A DNA stretch of 64,000 nt from Streptomyces sp. NRRL WC-3626 (GTDB lineage Bacteria; Actinomycetota; Actinomycetes; Streptomycetales; Streptomycetaceae). The position numbers were made by a program, and so were the translations under genes. This document shows, piece by piece, positions 44,476-52,803 of this stretch (the first letter of the stretch is position 1; each line of letters starts with the position of its first letter). The stretch is taken from contig NZ_JOCA01000009.1 in NCBI RefSeq assembly GCF_000718785.1, forward strand, positions 186,001 through 250,000, in the 5' to 3' direction. Under the pieces are notes generated by a model. The model was not told the origin of the DNA. It did no database searches and saw nothing but the letters and a program-made list of their open reading frames with translations.

Positions 44476-45207
44476 TCAGCCGAGGTGCCGGGTGAAGAAC
44501 CGCAGTGTGCTGTCCAGTTCGAATCCCGGGATCTCCCCGTGCTTGCCGGGGTTGGCGTGCAGGGTCTTCTCGGCCGAGGCCAACGCGTCGAACAGCGCCA
44601 GGCCGTCGGCCCGCGGGACCCGCTCATCGTCCCACTGCACCAGGAACTCCACCGGGACCGTGATCCGCGCGGCGGCCTCCGCCGATGCGAGCGCCCCGCC
44701 CAGGCCCAGCACCGCCGCGCGGACCCGGGGTTCGTCGGCGACGAACGGAACACCGAGTCCGCACCCCAACGACACTCCCCAATAGCCCACCGGACCGGCA
44801 CCGACGTGGTCGAGCTCCTGGACCGCGTCCAGAACCGTCCGCCATTCCGGGACGGTCCGGCGAGCCACGAGCGCCTGGAAACCGGCGATCAGCGGGGCCA
44901 GTTCCTCCCCGGCAGCCACGCGAGCCTGGTTCTCGGTCGCGATCCGGTTGAACTCCTCATCCATCGGTCGGTCGCCATGGCCGGGCACGTCCACCGCCGT
45001 GACCGCGAAACCGCACTCGGCCACGAAGCGGCGCGCACGGGCCAGGATGCCGGGGTCCTTCTTGTGCCGGCCGCCGCCGTGTCCCATCAGGATGAGGGGC
45101 CGAGTACCGGCGGCACCTGCCGGCGTCCACAGCACGCCGGGAATCTCGCCGAGGGTGAAGAGCTGTTCACGGACGCCGTCGGACGACGTCTCAGAGCTGA
45201 AGCGCAT
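44476..45207 (-). CDS. Alpha/beta hydrolase (dienelactone hydrolase-like)
   Basis: A 243-residue hydrolase. The nucleophile Ser is in GYWGVSLGCGLG, the acid is in FLVQWDDERVP, and the His is in PGKHGEIPGF. LMGHGGGRHKKDP forms the oxyanion-hole region. It is probably cytoplasmic and acts on esters or lactones of unknown identity. ATG 45207 begins the frame. The surrounding genes are not related in function. Confidence 0.86.
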   Translation of the reverse strand: MRFSSETSSDGVREQLFTLGEIPGVLWTPAGAAGTRPLILMGHGGGRHKKDPGILARARRFVAECGFAVTAVDVPGHGDRPMDEEFNRIATENQARVAAGEELAPLIAGFQALVARRTVPEWRTVLDAVQELDHVGAGPVGYWGVSLGCGLGVPFVADEPRVRAAVLGLGGALASAEAAARITVPVEFLVQWDDERVPRADGLALFDALASAEKTLHANPGKHGEIPGFELDSTLRFFTRHLG

Positions 45208-45372
45208 AGCGTTTCGAGCCTTTCGGGATGCCTTCTGCGGGCACTCCCCAGGCCATGCGAGAGAGGGAGCCCCGACCTGTCACAGCGTTGATCGGTCTCA
45301 CCTCCTCGGTTCGCGGTAACGCACAGCGAGGCGGAACGTACCACGGAAGGCCCACCAACTTCGCGGAGTTTC

Positions 45373-46095
45373 CTAGCCCTTCCTGATCCCGTCCTCCGCT
45401 TTCCCGCCTCCTCGGATGGCGTCCCGATCCTTCGAGCCCCCGGTGATTCCGTCGGCAGTACCGAAGCCGCCGATGATCGCGCCACCGATCGCTCCGCCGC
45501 CGCCGATGATCGCGCCACCGATCGCTCCGCCGCCGCCGATGATCGCGCCACCGATCACCTCGCCGCCCCCGACGATCGCGCCGCCGATCATGCCGGCGTC
45601 GCCGATGGGGCCTTCGCCGCTTCCGTCGCCTTCCCGCAGGCCGTCCCCGGGACCGGGCCCATGACCGGCCTCGGCGCCCGGGTCCTCTCGCCCCGCGCCA
45701 CCTGGCACAGGTCCGGGACCGGAACCCAGCCCCGGCTCCTCCCCGGCGGCGTCTCCTCCCCCATGGCCCCTGATCCCGCTCTCGTCGTTGCCGCTCTCGT
45801 CGTCATCGGGGAGGAAGTCGTCCAGGCCCGTACCCGACAGCGGCTCCCCGTTCAGGTCGCCGTCCACCGGCACGTCCCCGCCGTCGCCGGAGGCCGGGCA
45901 GCCCCCGCCCGCGACCGCGCAGACCGCGGAGCCGATCCCCGCGTGGATCGGGCCGCCCACGCCGCTGAAGGCGAGCGTGGCGACGACCGTCGCGACGACC
46001 GCGATCAGACCCGCGTACTCCACCGCCGTCTGCCCCTCGTCCCGGCGTCGGCGGATCGATGTACGGGTCACCGTGCGCACTTCGCTCTGGGACAT
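45373..46095 (-). CDS. Flp-like pilin with repetitive Gly/Ile tail
   Basis: A 240-residue protein. Residues 20-65 (RDEGQTAVEYAGLIAVV, then a hydrophobic helix and AVCAVAGG) are an Flp prepilin unit with the G-x4-EY cleavage motif. After it comes an acidic Gly/Asp/Pro linker (about 65-155), then an 11-residue repeat (GGAIIGGGGAI type) in about residues 165-210, and a charged tail. Pilin-type region, cysteines and linker resemble those of the toxin at 42237, but no toxin domain follows. It could be a minor pilin or a carrier that lost its toxin. GAGGAG precedes the ATG. Confidence 0.8.
   Translation of the reverse strand: MSQSEVRTVTRTSIRRRRDEGQTAVEYAGLIAVVATVVATLAFSGVGGPIHAGIGSAVCAVAGGGCPASGDGGDVPVDGDLNGEPLSGTGLDDFLPDDDESGNDESGIRGHGGGDAAGEEPGLGSGPGPVPGGAGREDPGAEAGHGPGPGDGLREGDGSGEGPIGDAGMIGGAIVGGGEVIGGAIIGGGGAIGGAIIGGGGAIGGAIIGGFGTADGITGGSKDRDAIRGGGKAEDGIRKG
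45472..45603. repeat. 33-bp tandem repeats inside the Flp-like gene
   Basis: GATGATCGCGCCACCGATCG occurs at 45472, 45505 and 45538 (33-base period), with a diverged fourth unit at 45571 starting GACGATCG. Each unit encodes 11 residues of the Gly/Ile tail. Near identity points to recent expansion or conversion. Confidence 0.88.
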
Positions 46096-46149
46096 GGCCG
46101 CTCCTCAACCCAACTGTGGCGTCCCGCACTTACCGGTCAGTACCACTCG

Positions 46150-46195
46150 ATGGTAGGAAGCGCTTACGGCCGTGGCATGGGCCCGTGGACCCAAA
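46150..46195 (-). promoter_or_regulatory. Shared pilin-type promoter of the Flp-like gene
   Basis: On the minus strand: TTTGGGTCC-AC-GGGCCC (46195-46179), 23 bases, then TACCAT (46155-46150). The distance to the start codon (55 bases from -10) is close to that at the toxin gene. Confidence 0.65.
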
Positions 46196-46238
46196 TCGGC
46201 GCACACCCCCGCACGACGGGCCATCCGCCGCTCTCGGG

Positions 46239-46886
46239 TCAGTTCGCCGTGCGGGGGAAGGTGATCTCGACCCTGCGGTTCTTCTTGCGGCCGGCCTCGG
46301 TGGAGTTGTCGGCGATCGGGAACTGCTCGCCGTATCCGCGTACCTCGTAGGTGATGTTCGCGTCGCTCAGCTCCTGGCCCAGGACGGCCTGTACGGCGTT
46401 GGCGCGCTGGCGGGACAGTACGTCGCCGTGGGCGGACGAGCCCAGGTTGTCGGTGAAGCCGAAGACGCGGACCTTCGACGCGTTCTGCGTCTTGATCTCG
46501 CCCGCGATCGCGGCGATACGGGCCTTCGCCGCCGCCCCGAGCTTCGCACTGTCCTTGCCGAACAGCACCTCCGCCTGGAGCGCGAACGTCACGTCCGCGT
46601 TCGTGTCCTCCCGGCGCTCGTCACCGCTCTTGTCCTCCACGATCGCCTTGATGTCGAGCACCTTCGGCTCGGTGAGCGTGGCGCCCTCCGGGAGCTTGAG
46701 GTCGGGGTCGTTGGGGTCGACCTCGACGGGCGCCGACGCGGACGCCTCGGTTCCCGGCGGAACGCCGGGGCCGTCGTCCGCCCGGGCCACCACCGCGCCG
46801 TACAGGTTGGCGGCGACCATGACCGTGGCGGCCGAGAGGACCAGGGCGAGGCGCGGAGGCGCCACACGGGTGGGGTTTCGCGTCAT
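46239..46886 (-). CDS. OmpA-domain protein
   Basis: A 215-residue exported protein. A signal or anchor helix (about residues 10-34) precedes a Pro/Asp linker and an OmpA C-terminal (peptidoglycan-binding) domain (about 100-210), with VLFGKDSAKLGAAAKARI, VRVFGFTDNLGSS, LSRQRANAVQAVL and GRKKNRRVEI. It would hold the pilus or machinery to the wall. The ATG at 46886 has GAGG six bases upstream; the GTG at 46898 overlaps the preceding stop and is possible. It is the sixth gene downstream from TadC. Confidence 0.86.
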   Translation of the reverse strand: MTRNPTRVAPPRLALVLSAATVMVAANLYGAVVARADDGPGVPPGTEASASAPVEVDPNDPDLKLPEGATLTEPKVLDIKAIVEDKSGDERREDTNADVTFALQAEVLFGKDSAKLGAAAKARIAAIAGEIKTQNASKVRVFGFTDNLGSSAHGDVLSRQRANAVQAVLGQELSDANITYEVRGYGEQFPIADNSTEAGRKKNRRVEITFPRTAN

Positions 46887-46894
46887 GGCGGGCC

Positions 46895-47476
46895 TCACCC
46901 GGAGATCTTGATCGTGCCGCTGGAGAACGTCGGCACCTGCAACGTCACGTCGGCCGTGTCGGTCGGCGGAGCGGGGAACTGCATGAACACCGGGAGGGCC
47001 TGACCCGCGTCGAGGGTGGTGAGGCCCGTCGTCGTCAGCGGGCGGCCGTCCGTGTCACGCAGCACGTAGTAGCGCTTCTTGCCCTTGGAGTCCACGAGTG
47101 TCGCCCCGCCCAGCGACTGCCCGTGCTTGACGACCTCGGTCTCGTCCCCGCTCGTCTGGGCCGGGATGGCCACCGCTTCCGCGCCGTCGTTCTTGAGGTT
47201 CCCGCTCACGGTGACGAAGCCGCCGGAATCCCGTGCGGCAGAGGTGATCTGGAGCAGCAGCCCGTCCGTGCCCTTGAGCTCGGCCAGCGGAGTCTCCTCC
47301 TGCCCCTCCTGAGCACTCGGCTGCGATCCGCCGTCCCCGGAAGCGGATGCCGAGGGCTTCGGCTTCTCGTCGTCGCCACCACCGCCGCCGCAGCCCGCCA
47401 TACCGAGAGCCAGGCCGGCCACCGCGGTCAACGCGACCATCCCCCTGCGGGCCTTCGCAGTGATCCGCATACTCAT
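46895..47476 (-). CDS. Putative lipoprotein of the pilus locus
   Basis: A 193-residue lipoprotein. The lipobox is LGMAGC, near residue 29. A Ser/Gly/Glu-rich linker (about 35-65) leads to a beta-rich domain resembling DUF4352-type folds (GFVTVSGNLKNDGAEAVAIP, then LPVFMQFPAPPTD). It lies between the TadG-like and OmpA genes and is likely part of the same envelope assembly. Confidence 0.83.
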   Translation of the reverse strand: MSMRITAKARRGMVALTAVAGLALGMAGCGGGGGDDEKPKPSASASGDGGSQPSAQEGQEETPLAELKGTDGLLLQITSAARDSGGFVTVSGNLKNDGAEAVAIPAQTSGDETEVVKHGQSLGGATLVDSKGKKRYYVLRDTDGRPLTTTGLTTLDAGQALPVFMQFPAPPTDTADVTLQVPTFSSGTIKISG

Positions 47477-47505
47477 CGCTCCGCTTCCTTCGTCACTCGT
47501 CGTCG

Positions 47506-48117
47506 CTAGTCAGTCGCCAGGTGGACTTCGAACAGGTCCTCGGGCTCGGGAAGGAGTTCGTCCGGTCCGTCGGGGTCCAGCTTCCATCGCTCGCCGTCAC
47601 AGGTGAGCAGGGGCAGTACGTCTTCATCTTCTTCGGCGTCCTCGGCCGGGAGCTGGAAGGTGCAACGGGGTTCGATCACGGCGGTGGCGGACGCGTGGGA
47701 CTTCCGTGTCTCCGTGCCGGGAACGACGGATTCCCCTACGGGTCTGTTGGCCTGGACGACGACTCGGTACCTGAGAAGGCCCTCGGGGTCACAGTCGCGC
47801 ACGGCGGCGTCGTTCCGCGCGGCGAGCTCGTACGCCCGCCCGCAGGTCGAACCGATGCCGTCGACGTTGCCGTTGAAGATGGCCAGCCACTTCTCCGGGT
47901 CGAGCAGGTCCTGAGCCCACCGGTCCGCGAGTGCGTCCCGGGTGTCCTGCGCCGCCGCGAGCGCCGCCGCGTCGGCGGCGGTCTGCGCGCCGTTCCGGTT
48001 CACCGCTGCCTGGCCGACCGCGAAGTACGCGAGCGCGAGAAAAAGCAGGCCCCCCACCACCGTGATGTAGATGGGGAAGGCCTGCCCTGCGTCGCCGTAC
48101 CGGCGGGATCGCGTCAA
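47506..48117 (-). CDS. TadE/TadG-like pseudopilin
   Basis: A 203-residue protein with one N-terminal helix (about residues 14-36) preceded by GDAGQAFPIY, a pilin-like cleavage segment, and followed by AQTAADAAALAAAQDTRD, typical of Tad-locus TadG/Rv3654c-like proteins. The extracytoplasmic part has four cysteines (GSTCGRA, VRDCDPE, PRCTF, LTCDGE) that may pair. The TTG at 48117 overlaps the Flp stop as TTGA. Confidence 0.83.
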   Translation of the reverse strand: MTRSRRYGDAGQAFPIYITVVGGLLFLALAYFAVGQAAVNRNGAQTAADAAALAAAQDTRDALADRWAQDLLDPEKWLAIFNGNVDGIGSTCGRAYELAARNDAAVRDCDPEGLLRYRVVVQANRPVGESVVPGTETRKSHASATAVIEPRCTFQLPAEDAEEDEDVLPLLTCDGERWKLDPDGPDELLPEPEDLFEVHLATD

Positions 48118-48347
48118 GGAGCGACCTTGGCGATCTGTGCGTTGATCTTGGTGAGGATCGTCTGACCGATGCTCGTGCCGGTGATCGCGAGCACGATCAG
48201 CACGACCACCGCGATGATCCCCAGGTACTCGACCGCGGTCTGCCCCTTGTCGGCGTTGCGGCGCCGCAGGGCCTCGACGGTCGTGTCCCTCCAGCCGTTC
48301 ACGCGGACCTTGGTCGCGACGGCGGTCTTCATCATCAGGTCGCTCAT
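48114..48347 (-). CDS. flp: Flp pilin
   Basis: A 77-residue prepilin of the Tad system. A basic leader of about 37 residues ends at NADKG, and the mature part starts QTAVEYLGIIAVVVLIVLAI, matching the G-x4-EY Flp consensus exactly. This is the major structural subunit of the pilus after cleavage by a prepilin peptidase. GGAGGGG precedes the ATG at 48347. Its promoter carries the shared GGGCCC pair. Confidence 0.92.
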   Translation of the reverse strand: MSDLMMKTAVATKVRVNGWRDTTVEALRRRNADKGQTAVEYLGIIAVVVLIVLAITGTSIGQTILTKINAQIAKVAP

Positions 48348-48408
48348 GGTGTTCCCCTCCGGCTGACGCAACAGCGGCCTGGTTCACGGGACCGCTTTCG
48401 ACCTCTGC

Positions 48409-48467
48409 AACGTAGGGGTGGGAGCCCTGTCCCGCCGAGGGCCCCAGGGCCCAGTCCCGGGCCCAAA
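48409..48467 (-). promoter_or_regulatory. Shared pilin-type promoter of the Flp gene
   Basis: On the minus strand: TTTGGGCCC (48467-48459), then GGGCCC (48452-48447), TG, GGGCCC (48444-48439), 24 bases, and TACGTT (48414-48409). The GGGCCC-N2-GGGCCC core and its distance to the -10 box match those of the Flp-like and toxin genes, with an extra upstream half-site. Confidence 0.65.
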
Positions 48468-48507
48468 GACGGGCCCATGTCCTCGTCCTCGCCGCAGTCA
48501 CCGGAGG

Positions 48508-49371
48508 TCACCCCGTCCCTCGGTGCGAGCCCTGTGCCGTGCCCAGCCACTTCGCCGCGGCCTCGGAACGGCTCGTGCTGTGAAGCTTGGCGAAGATGCG
48601 GTTGATGTGGTTCTTGACCGTCTTCTCGCTGATGAAGCACGTGGCGGCGATCTGCTGGTTGGTCATGCCGGATGCGATGAGGTCCATGATCTCCGCCTCC
48701 CTCGCACTGAGTTGGAACGCCGACCGGTCGGGGGCGGCCGGACGGCCACCTGTCCACCCAGACGACGATCGTGCCATATCCGGTTGCAGTTGCGAAAGGT
48801 TTTCCGCAGAAGTAGACGAGGATGGGATGTGCGATACGTCGACTCCGTTTGCACCGGGCTTAGTTGGGTGGCTCGCACCCAGTCCCTCCGGCAGCACTCC
48901 GGTCGGTCGCGGGTTCTCCCGCAGTTGCGAGAGCAACGCCCCTGCTGCCGTGGGGGTGAAGTGGGGCCTGCCCTGTCCGATGTCTCGGATCGCCGCGACC
49001 AGTTGGTCCGCCGTGAACTCGCCGTGGACCAGGTAGCCGCCCGCTCCCCTGCGCAGGGCCTCCTGGACGATCTCCGACTCCCTGCTGTACGTCAGCATCA
49101 CCACCGGAGCGATCCGTACCAGGTACGGAAGTGCCGAGATGCCGTCCACACCGGGCATACGGACGTCCAGCAGGACCACGTCGGGGCGGTGGGCGTGGGC
49201 CGCCTCGTAAGCCGCGCGGCCGTCGGCCGCCTCCGCCACGACCGTGATGTCCTCCCGACCGGTGAGAAGGGCGGTCAGGCCGGCGCGGACCACCGGGTTG
49301 TCGTCGGCCACCACGACCCGCAGCGGGGCCGGGGGCGGGACGTTCGCGAAGGGGTTCGGCGAGGTCGTCAT
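48508..49371 (-). CDS. NarL/LuxR-type response regulator of the pilus locus
   Basis: A 287-residue regulator. The receiver domain (about residues 17-130) has the phosphoacceptor Asp in DVVLLDVRMPG, but the usual Lys of the beta-5 loop is His (GGYLVHGEF). A long low-GC linker (about 150-215) leads to a LuxR helix-turn-helix (LSAREAEIMDLIASGMTNQQ, then ISEKTVKNHINRIFAKL). The ATG at 49371 overlaps the kinase stop as ATGA. It is a good candidate for the regulator that binds the shared GGGCCC sites. Confidence 0.92.
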   Translation of the reverse strand: MTTSPNPFANVPPPAPLRVVVADDNPVVRAGLTALLTGREDITVVAEAADGRAAYEAAHAHRPDVVLLDVRMPGVDGISALPYLVRIAPVVMLTYSRESEIVQEALRRGAGGYLVHGEFTADQLVAAIRDIGQGRPHFTPTAAGALLSQLRENPRPTGVLPEGLGASHPTKPGANGVDVSHIPSSSTSAENLSQLQPDMARSSSGWTGGRPAAPDRSAFQLSAREAEIMDLIASGMTNQQIAATCFISEKTVKNHINRIFAKLHSTSRSEAAAKWLGTAQGSHRGTG

Positions 49372-50930
49372 GGGGTGGCCTCCGTGGGGGTCGTCAGGGC
49401 CGCCAGCGGGAGTTCCAGGCGGACCTCGGTGCCTCGCGTATGCCCGCCCCGGCCCACCCGGATGCGGGCTCCGACGGAGGCCGCCCGCTCGACCATGCCG
49501 ATGAGGCCGAAGTGCCCCGCCCGGCGCAGTTGTTCGAGGTCGGTGCCGGGCGGGAGGCCGCTGCCGTCGTCGTACACACTGATGCGGAGCAGGTCACCGT
49601 GGACGCCGGCTTCGACGTCGACACGTGTCGGTTTCGCGTGGCGGTGGGCGTTCTCCATGGCCTCCGCGGCGATGGTCAGGAGTTGGCGGGCCACGGCGGG
49701 CGGGACGGGCGGGACCGCGTGCTCGCCGGTGGGGCGGTAGGCCGCGGGGAGTCCGGTGCGGGTGGCGAAGTCCCGGGTGCGGGCGGCCAATTCCACGAGT
49801 ACGTCCGTGCCCTGGTGCGGGTCCGACTCCCTGCGCAGGTCGGCCAGGAGTTCGCGGGATTCGGCGGCGGCCCTGCGGGCCGAGCGGGCCACCAGTTCCG
49901 CCTGTTGTCTCACCAGGGACGGGTTCGGGTGCGGGGCGTTCGCGGTTCCGGTCAGGCCGTCCGCCGCCAGGGCCACTCCGTGGAGGGTCTTGGCCACCGA
50001 GTCGTGCATCTCGCGTGCCAGGCGGGCGCGTTCGGCGCTGACCGCCTCCGTGACGGCCAGGCGGGCCTGGACGGTGCCGAGGGCCTGGGTCGCCGTGCCC
50101 AGGCGGAGCATCAGGTTGCGGAGGCTGGAGCCGACCGCGCCCGCGACCACGCAGAGGCCGGGAAGGATCAGGGTCTCCGCCGGGTTCGTACGGGGGTTGT
50201 CCAGGGCCGCGTAGACGAGAAGCAGGATCAGGCCCTGGAGGGAGGCGAAGACCGCCGCGCCGCGCCAGCCGTAGATCAGGCCGGCGAGGAGGGGCGTGCA
50301 GACGCTGACGTAGGCGAGGGTGGTGTCGGGGCCGGCGGAGATGAGGAGCAGGGCTCCGAAAAGGGTGTCCGCGGCAAGGAGGGTGGGGTGGCGGAGGAGG
50401 AGGGGGCCGAAGCGTTCCCAGTCCCTGAAGAGGACGTAGGAGGCCATGAAGGTGGCCACTACGGCGAGGGCGACCAGGCGGGTGCTCCAGCCTTCGGCGG
50501 CGTTGAGGAGGGCGGAGGGGGTTGCCAGGGCGATCATCGCCAGCCTGAAGCCGAAGGCCTGCCGGCACAGGGCTTGGAGGGCGTTGATCTGGATCTGCAC
50601 GTCCGGTGCGGCTGGTGCGGGTTGCGGGTGGTGCATCCGGCCTTCGGCCGGATGTGGGTTCCCACCCGCACCACCGGTGCGGGTCTCGTCGTCGGGTGCG
50701 GGTGGCCCCTGCGGGGCGCCTCCGCCGTCGGCGGCTGACCGTCCCCGGTCATGTGATGCCTCCGCCGGTTCCCAGCCCGGCGGCAGTGCCGGGGTCGCCG
50801 ACGTCACCGGGATGTCCGGGGCGCCCGTCCTGGTGTGGGGTGGGAGGACCGTGCCGGTGGGCGGGGTGGTGATCTCCGACGGTTTCGCGGCGCGGCGGAA
50901 CAGACCCGTGCGGTCCCTCGTCGTCGTCAT
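49368..50930 (-). CDS. NarL-system sensor histidine kinase
   Basis: A 520-residue kinase. A long disordered N-terminus (about 110 residues) precedes five or six membrane helices (about 125-280). The HisKA_3 domain has the phosphoacceptor His in LAREMHDSVAKTLHG. The ATP-binding domain has AEAMENAHRHAKP (N box) and FGLIGMVERAASVGA. It is encoded inside the Tad operon and pairs with the overlapping regulator. CATCCGGCC-TTC-GGCCGGATG (50634-50654) is a perfect hairpin inside its coding sequence. Confidence 0.92.
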   Translation of the reverse strand: MTTTRDRTGLFRRAAKPSEITTPPTGTVLPPHTRTGAPDIPVTSATPALPPGWEPAEASHDRGRSAADGGGAPQGPPAPDDETRTGGAGGNPHPAEGRMHHPQPAPAAPDVQIQINALQALCRQAFGFRLAMIALATPSALLNAAEGWSTRLVALAVVATFMASYVLFRDWERFGPLLLRHPTLLAADTLFGALLLISAGPDTTLAYVSVCTPLLAGLIYGWRGAAVFASLQGLILLLVYAALDNPRTNPAETLILPGLCVVAGAVGSSLRNLMLRLGTATQALGTVQARLAVTEAVSAERARLAREMHDSVAKTLHGVALAADGLTGTANAPHPNPSLVRQQAELVARSARRAAAESRELLADLRRESDPHQGTDVLVELAARTRDFATRTGLPAAYRPTGEHAVPPVPPAVARQLLTIAAEAMENAHRHAKPTRVDVEAGVHGDLLRISVYDDGSGLPPGTDLEQLRRAGHFGLIGMVERAASVGARIRVGRGGHTRGTEVRLELPLAALTTPTEATP

Positions 50931-50946
50931 CGCGCCCGCCCCCGCC

Positions 50947-51834
50947 CTACTCGCCCGTGACCGCGCCGAAGTCGATGCCGGAGCCGAGGATCAGGCCGGC
51001 GCCGAGGAGGATCATCGTGGCCGGGACCATGAACGTGGTGATCATCATGGTGGCCTTGGGCACCGCGCGGGCCGCCTTCCGGCGGGCGTTCTGCGCATCC
51101 GTACGGCGCATGTCCTTGGCCAGGGACACCAGCGTCTCCACGATCGGCGCACCCAGCTCCTCACCCTGCTGCAGCGCCGACACGAACATCGCCACCTGCT
51201 CCGAGTCGTTGCGCCGGCGCAGCTCCGTGAACGCCTGCCTGCGGCTCATGCCCAGGTCCATCTGGCGCAGCGTGATGCGGAGTTCGTCCGCCCACGGGCC
51301 CTCGTACTTCTGCGACACCCGGTCCAGGGCCTGCCGGAAGCCCAGACCCGCGCTCACCACCACCGCCAGCACGTCCAGGAAGTCCGGCAGCGTCCGCTCG
51401 ATGACGTCCCGGCGGACGCGGATCGCCGACCAGATGCCGACCTCCGTCCAGAACGCGCCGAAGGCGAGCAGCAGCAGGGCCATGAAAGGCTGGCCGCGCA
51501 TCAGGAAGACCAGGCAGCCCACGACGCCCAGGAAGCCGTACACCGCGCGCCGGGCCGCGTAACGGTCGATGGTGAGCCCGCCGGGGTTGCTCGCCAGGTC
51601 GATCTTGCGGCGGTACTTGGCGACCTGCTTGGGTCCCATGATCCGCAGCACGGCGGGCGCGTACCGCATGCCCATGCGGTCGACGAGGGAGTCGACCGCG
51701 CCCGTGCGGGTGGAGCCGACCTCCAGGGCGAGGGCCAGGTCGGTGGGGAGTTTCACCTCCGCCCGGTACATACGGACGCCGGCGAAGACGCCGTAGACGG
51801 CGAGGCCCGTCAGGAGGGCCAGCAGCAGTGCCAT
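50947..51834 (-). CDS. tadC: Tad inner-membrane protein TadC
   Basis: A 295-residue T2SSF-domain membrane protein of the Tad machine. It has helices at about residues 4-20, 98-140 and 255-285, with a cytoplasmic T2SSF bundle between (TLPDFLDVLAVVVSAGLGFR, QMDLGMSRRQAFTELRRR, SALQQGEELGAPI). With TadB it forms the platform on which the ATPase acts. The ATG at 51834 has AAGGAGG nine bases upstream. Confidence 0.92.
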   Translation of the reverse strand: MALLLALLTGLAVYGVFAGVRMYRAEVKLPTDLALALEVGSTRTGAVDSLVDRMGMRYAPAVLRIMGPKQVAKYRRKIDLASNPGGLTIDRYAARRAVYGFLGVVGCLVFLMRGQPFMALLLLAFGAFWTEVGIWSAIRVRRDVIERTLPDFLDVLAVVVSAGLGFRQALDRVSQKYEGPWADELRITLRQMDLGMSRRQAFTELRRRNDSEQVAMFVSALQQGEELGAPIVETLVSLAKDMRRTDAQNARRKAARAVPKATMMITTFMVPATMILLGAGLILGSGIDFGAVTGE

Positions 51835-51853
51835 GTCGGTCGGCCTCCTTCGC

Positions 51854-52798
51854 TCAGACGTCGATACGGGACAGGCGGCGGATGAGGAAGAAGCCGACGG
51901 CATAGAGGCCGAACGCGGTGATCACCGCGAGCTGACCGGCCGGGGAACCGGTCATCCGGTCCAGGGCGCCGTCCTTCACGCCGTTCATGAGGAACAACGC
52001 GCCGACGCCCAGCACCGGCACGGCGTACGACGTCATGCTGACCTGCGAGAGCTGTGTACGGACCTCCCGCCGGGTCTCCTTCCGCTCCTCCAGCGTCTCC
52101 GTGAGGTTCCGCAGCGCGCTCACCACCTGTCCGCCCGCCCGGTTGGAGAGCACCAGGGTGGTGACCAGGACGACGAGTTCGCGGGACGGGAGACGGTCGG
52201 CGAGTTCGCCGAGGGCGTCGTCCATGGACGCGCCGACCGCCAGCTGGTTCGCCACCTTGGACAGTTCCTCGCCCGCCGGGGCCTCCAGCTCCTCCGCCGC
52301 CATGCCGATGGCGGTACGGAGGGCGAGGCCGGCCTGGGTGGCGTTGGCGAGGATGCGGGACAGTTCCGGGAGCTGGTTGATGAACTTCTCGATGCGTTTC
52401 TGCCGCTGCCAGTTGAGGAACTGCAGTGCCGCCCAGATGCCGAGCAGTCCGGCGATCGGGCCGAAGAAGGGGGCGAGGGTGGCCTGGCCGATGAGCCACA
52501 GGCCGGCGACGGTGGCGAGCATGTAGACGAGGAACTCGCCCGGGGTGATGTCCAGTCCGGTGGCAGCCAGCCGCAGTTCGAGTTTCCTGCCGGGTTCGGT
52601 GCGGCGCAGGCGGCGGTCCAGGGTGGGGAAGTGACGCCGGCGGCCGGTGACGGGGATCTGACCGGTGGCCGACAGCCGGTCCACCAGTGCCTGCCGCTGT
52701 GCCCTGCCGGTGGCGTACGTGTGCACGCCGACGACCGCGAGGACACACGTCAGCAGCGTGATGCCGGTGGTCAGCGTGATCAGGTTCCGCAGCTCCAT
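51854..52798 (-). CDS. tadB: Tad inner-membrane protein TadB
   Basis: A 314-residue T2SSF-domain protein. One N-terminal helix (about residues 7-25), a pair near 88-130 and C-terminal helices (about 255-305) flank the T2SSF domain (QLPELSRILANATQAGLAL, LALRTAIGMAAEELEAPAGE, NRAGGQVVSALRNLTETL). It pairs with TadC. Its start is the ATG at 52798. Confidence 0.92.
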   Translation of the reverse strand: MELRNLITLTTGITLLTCVLAVVGVHTYATGRAQRQALVDRLSATGQIPVTGRRRHFPTLDRRLRRTEPGRKLELRLAATGLDITPGEFLVYMLATVAGLWLIGQATLAPFFGPIAGLLGIWAALQFLNWQRQKRIEKFINQLPELSRILANATQAGLALRTAIGMAAEELEAPAGEELSKVANQLAVGASMDDALGELADRLPSRELVVLVTTLVLSNRAGGQVVSALRNLTETLEERKETRREVRTQLSQVSMTSYAVPVLGVGALFLMNGVKDGALDRMTGSPAGQLAVITAFGLYAVGFFLIRRLSRIDV

Positions 52799-52803
52799 GG
52801 GGA

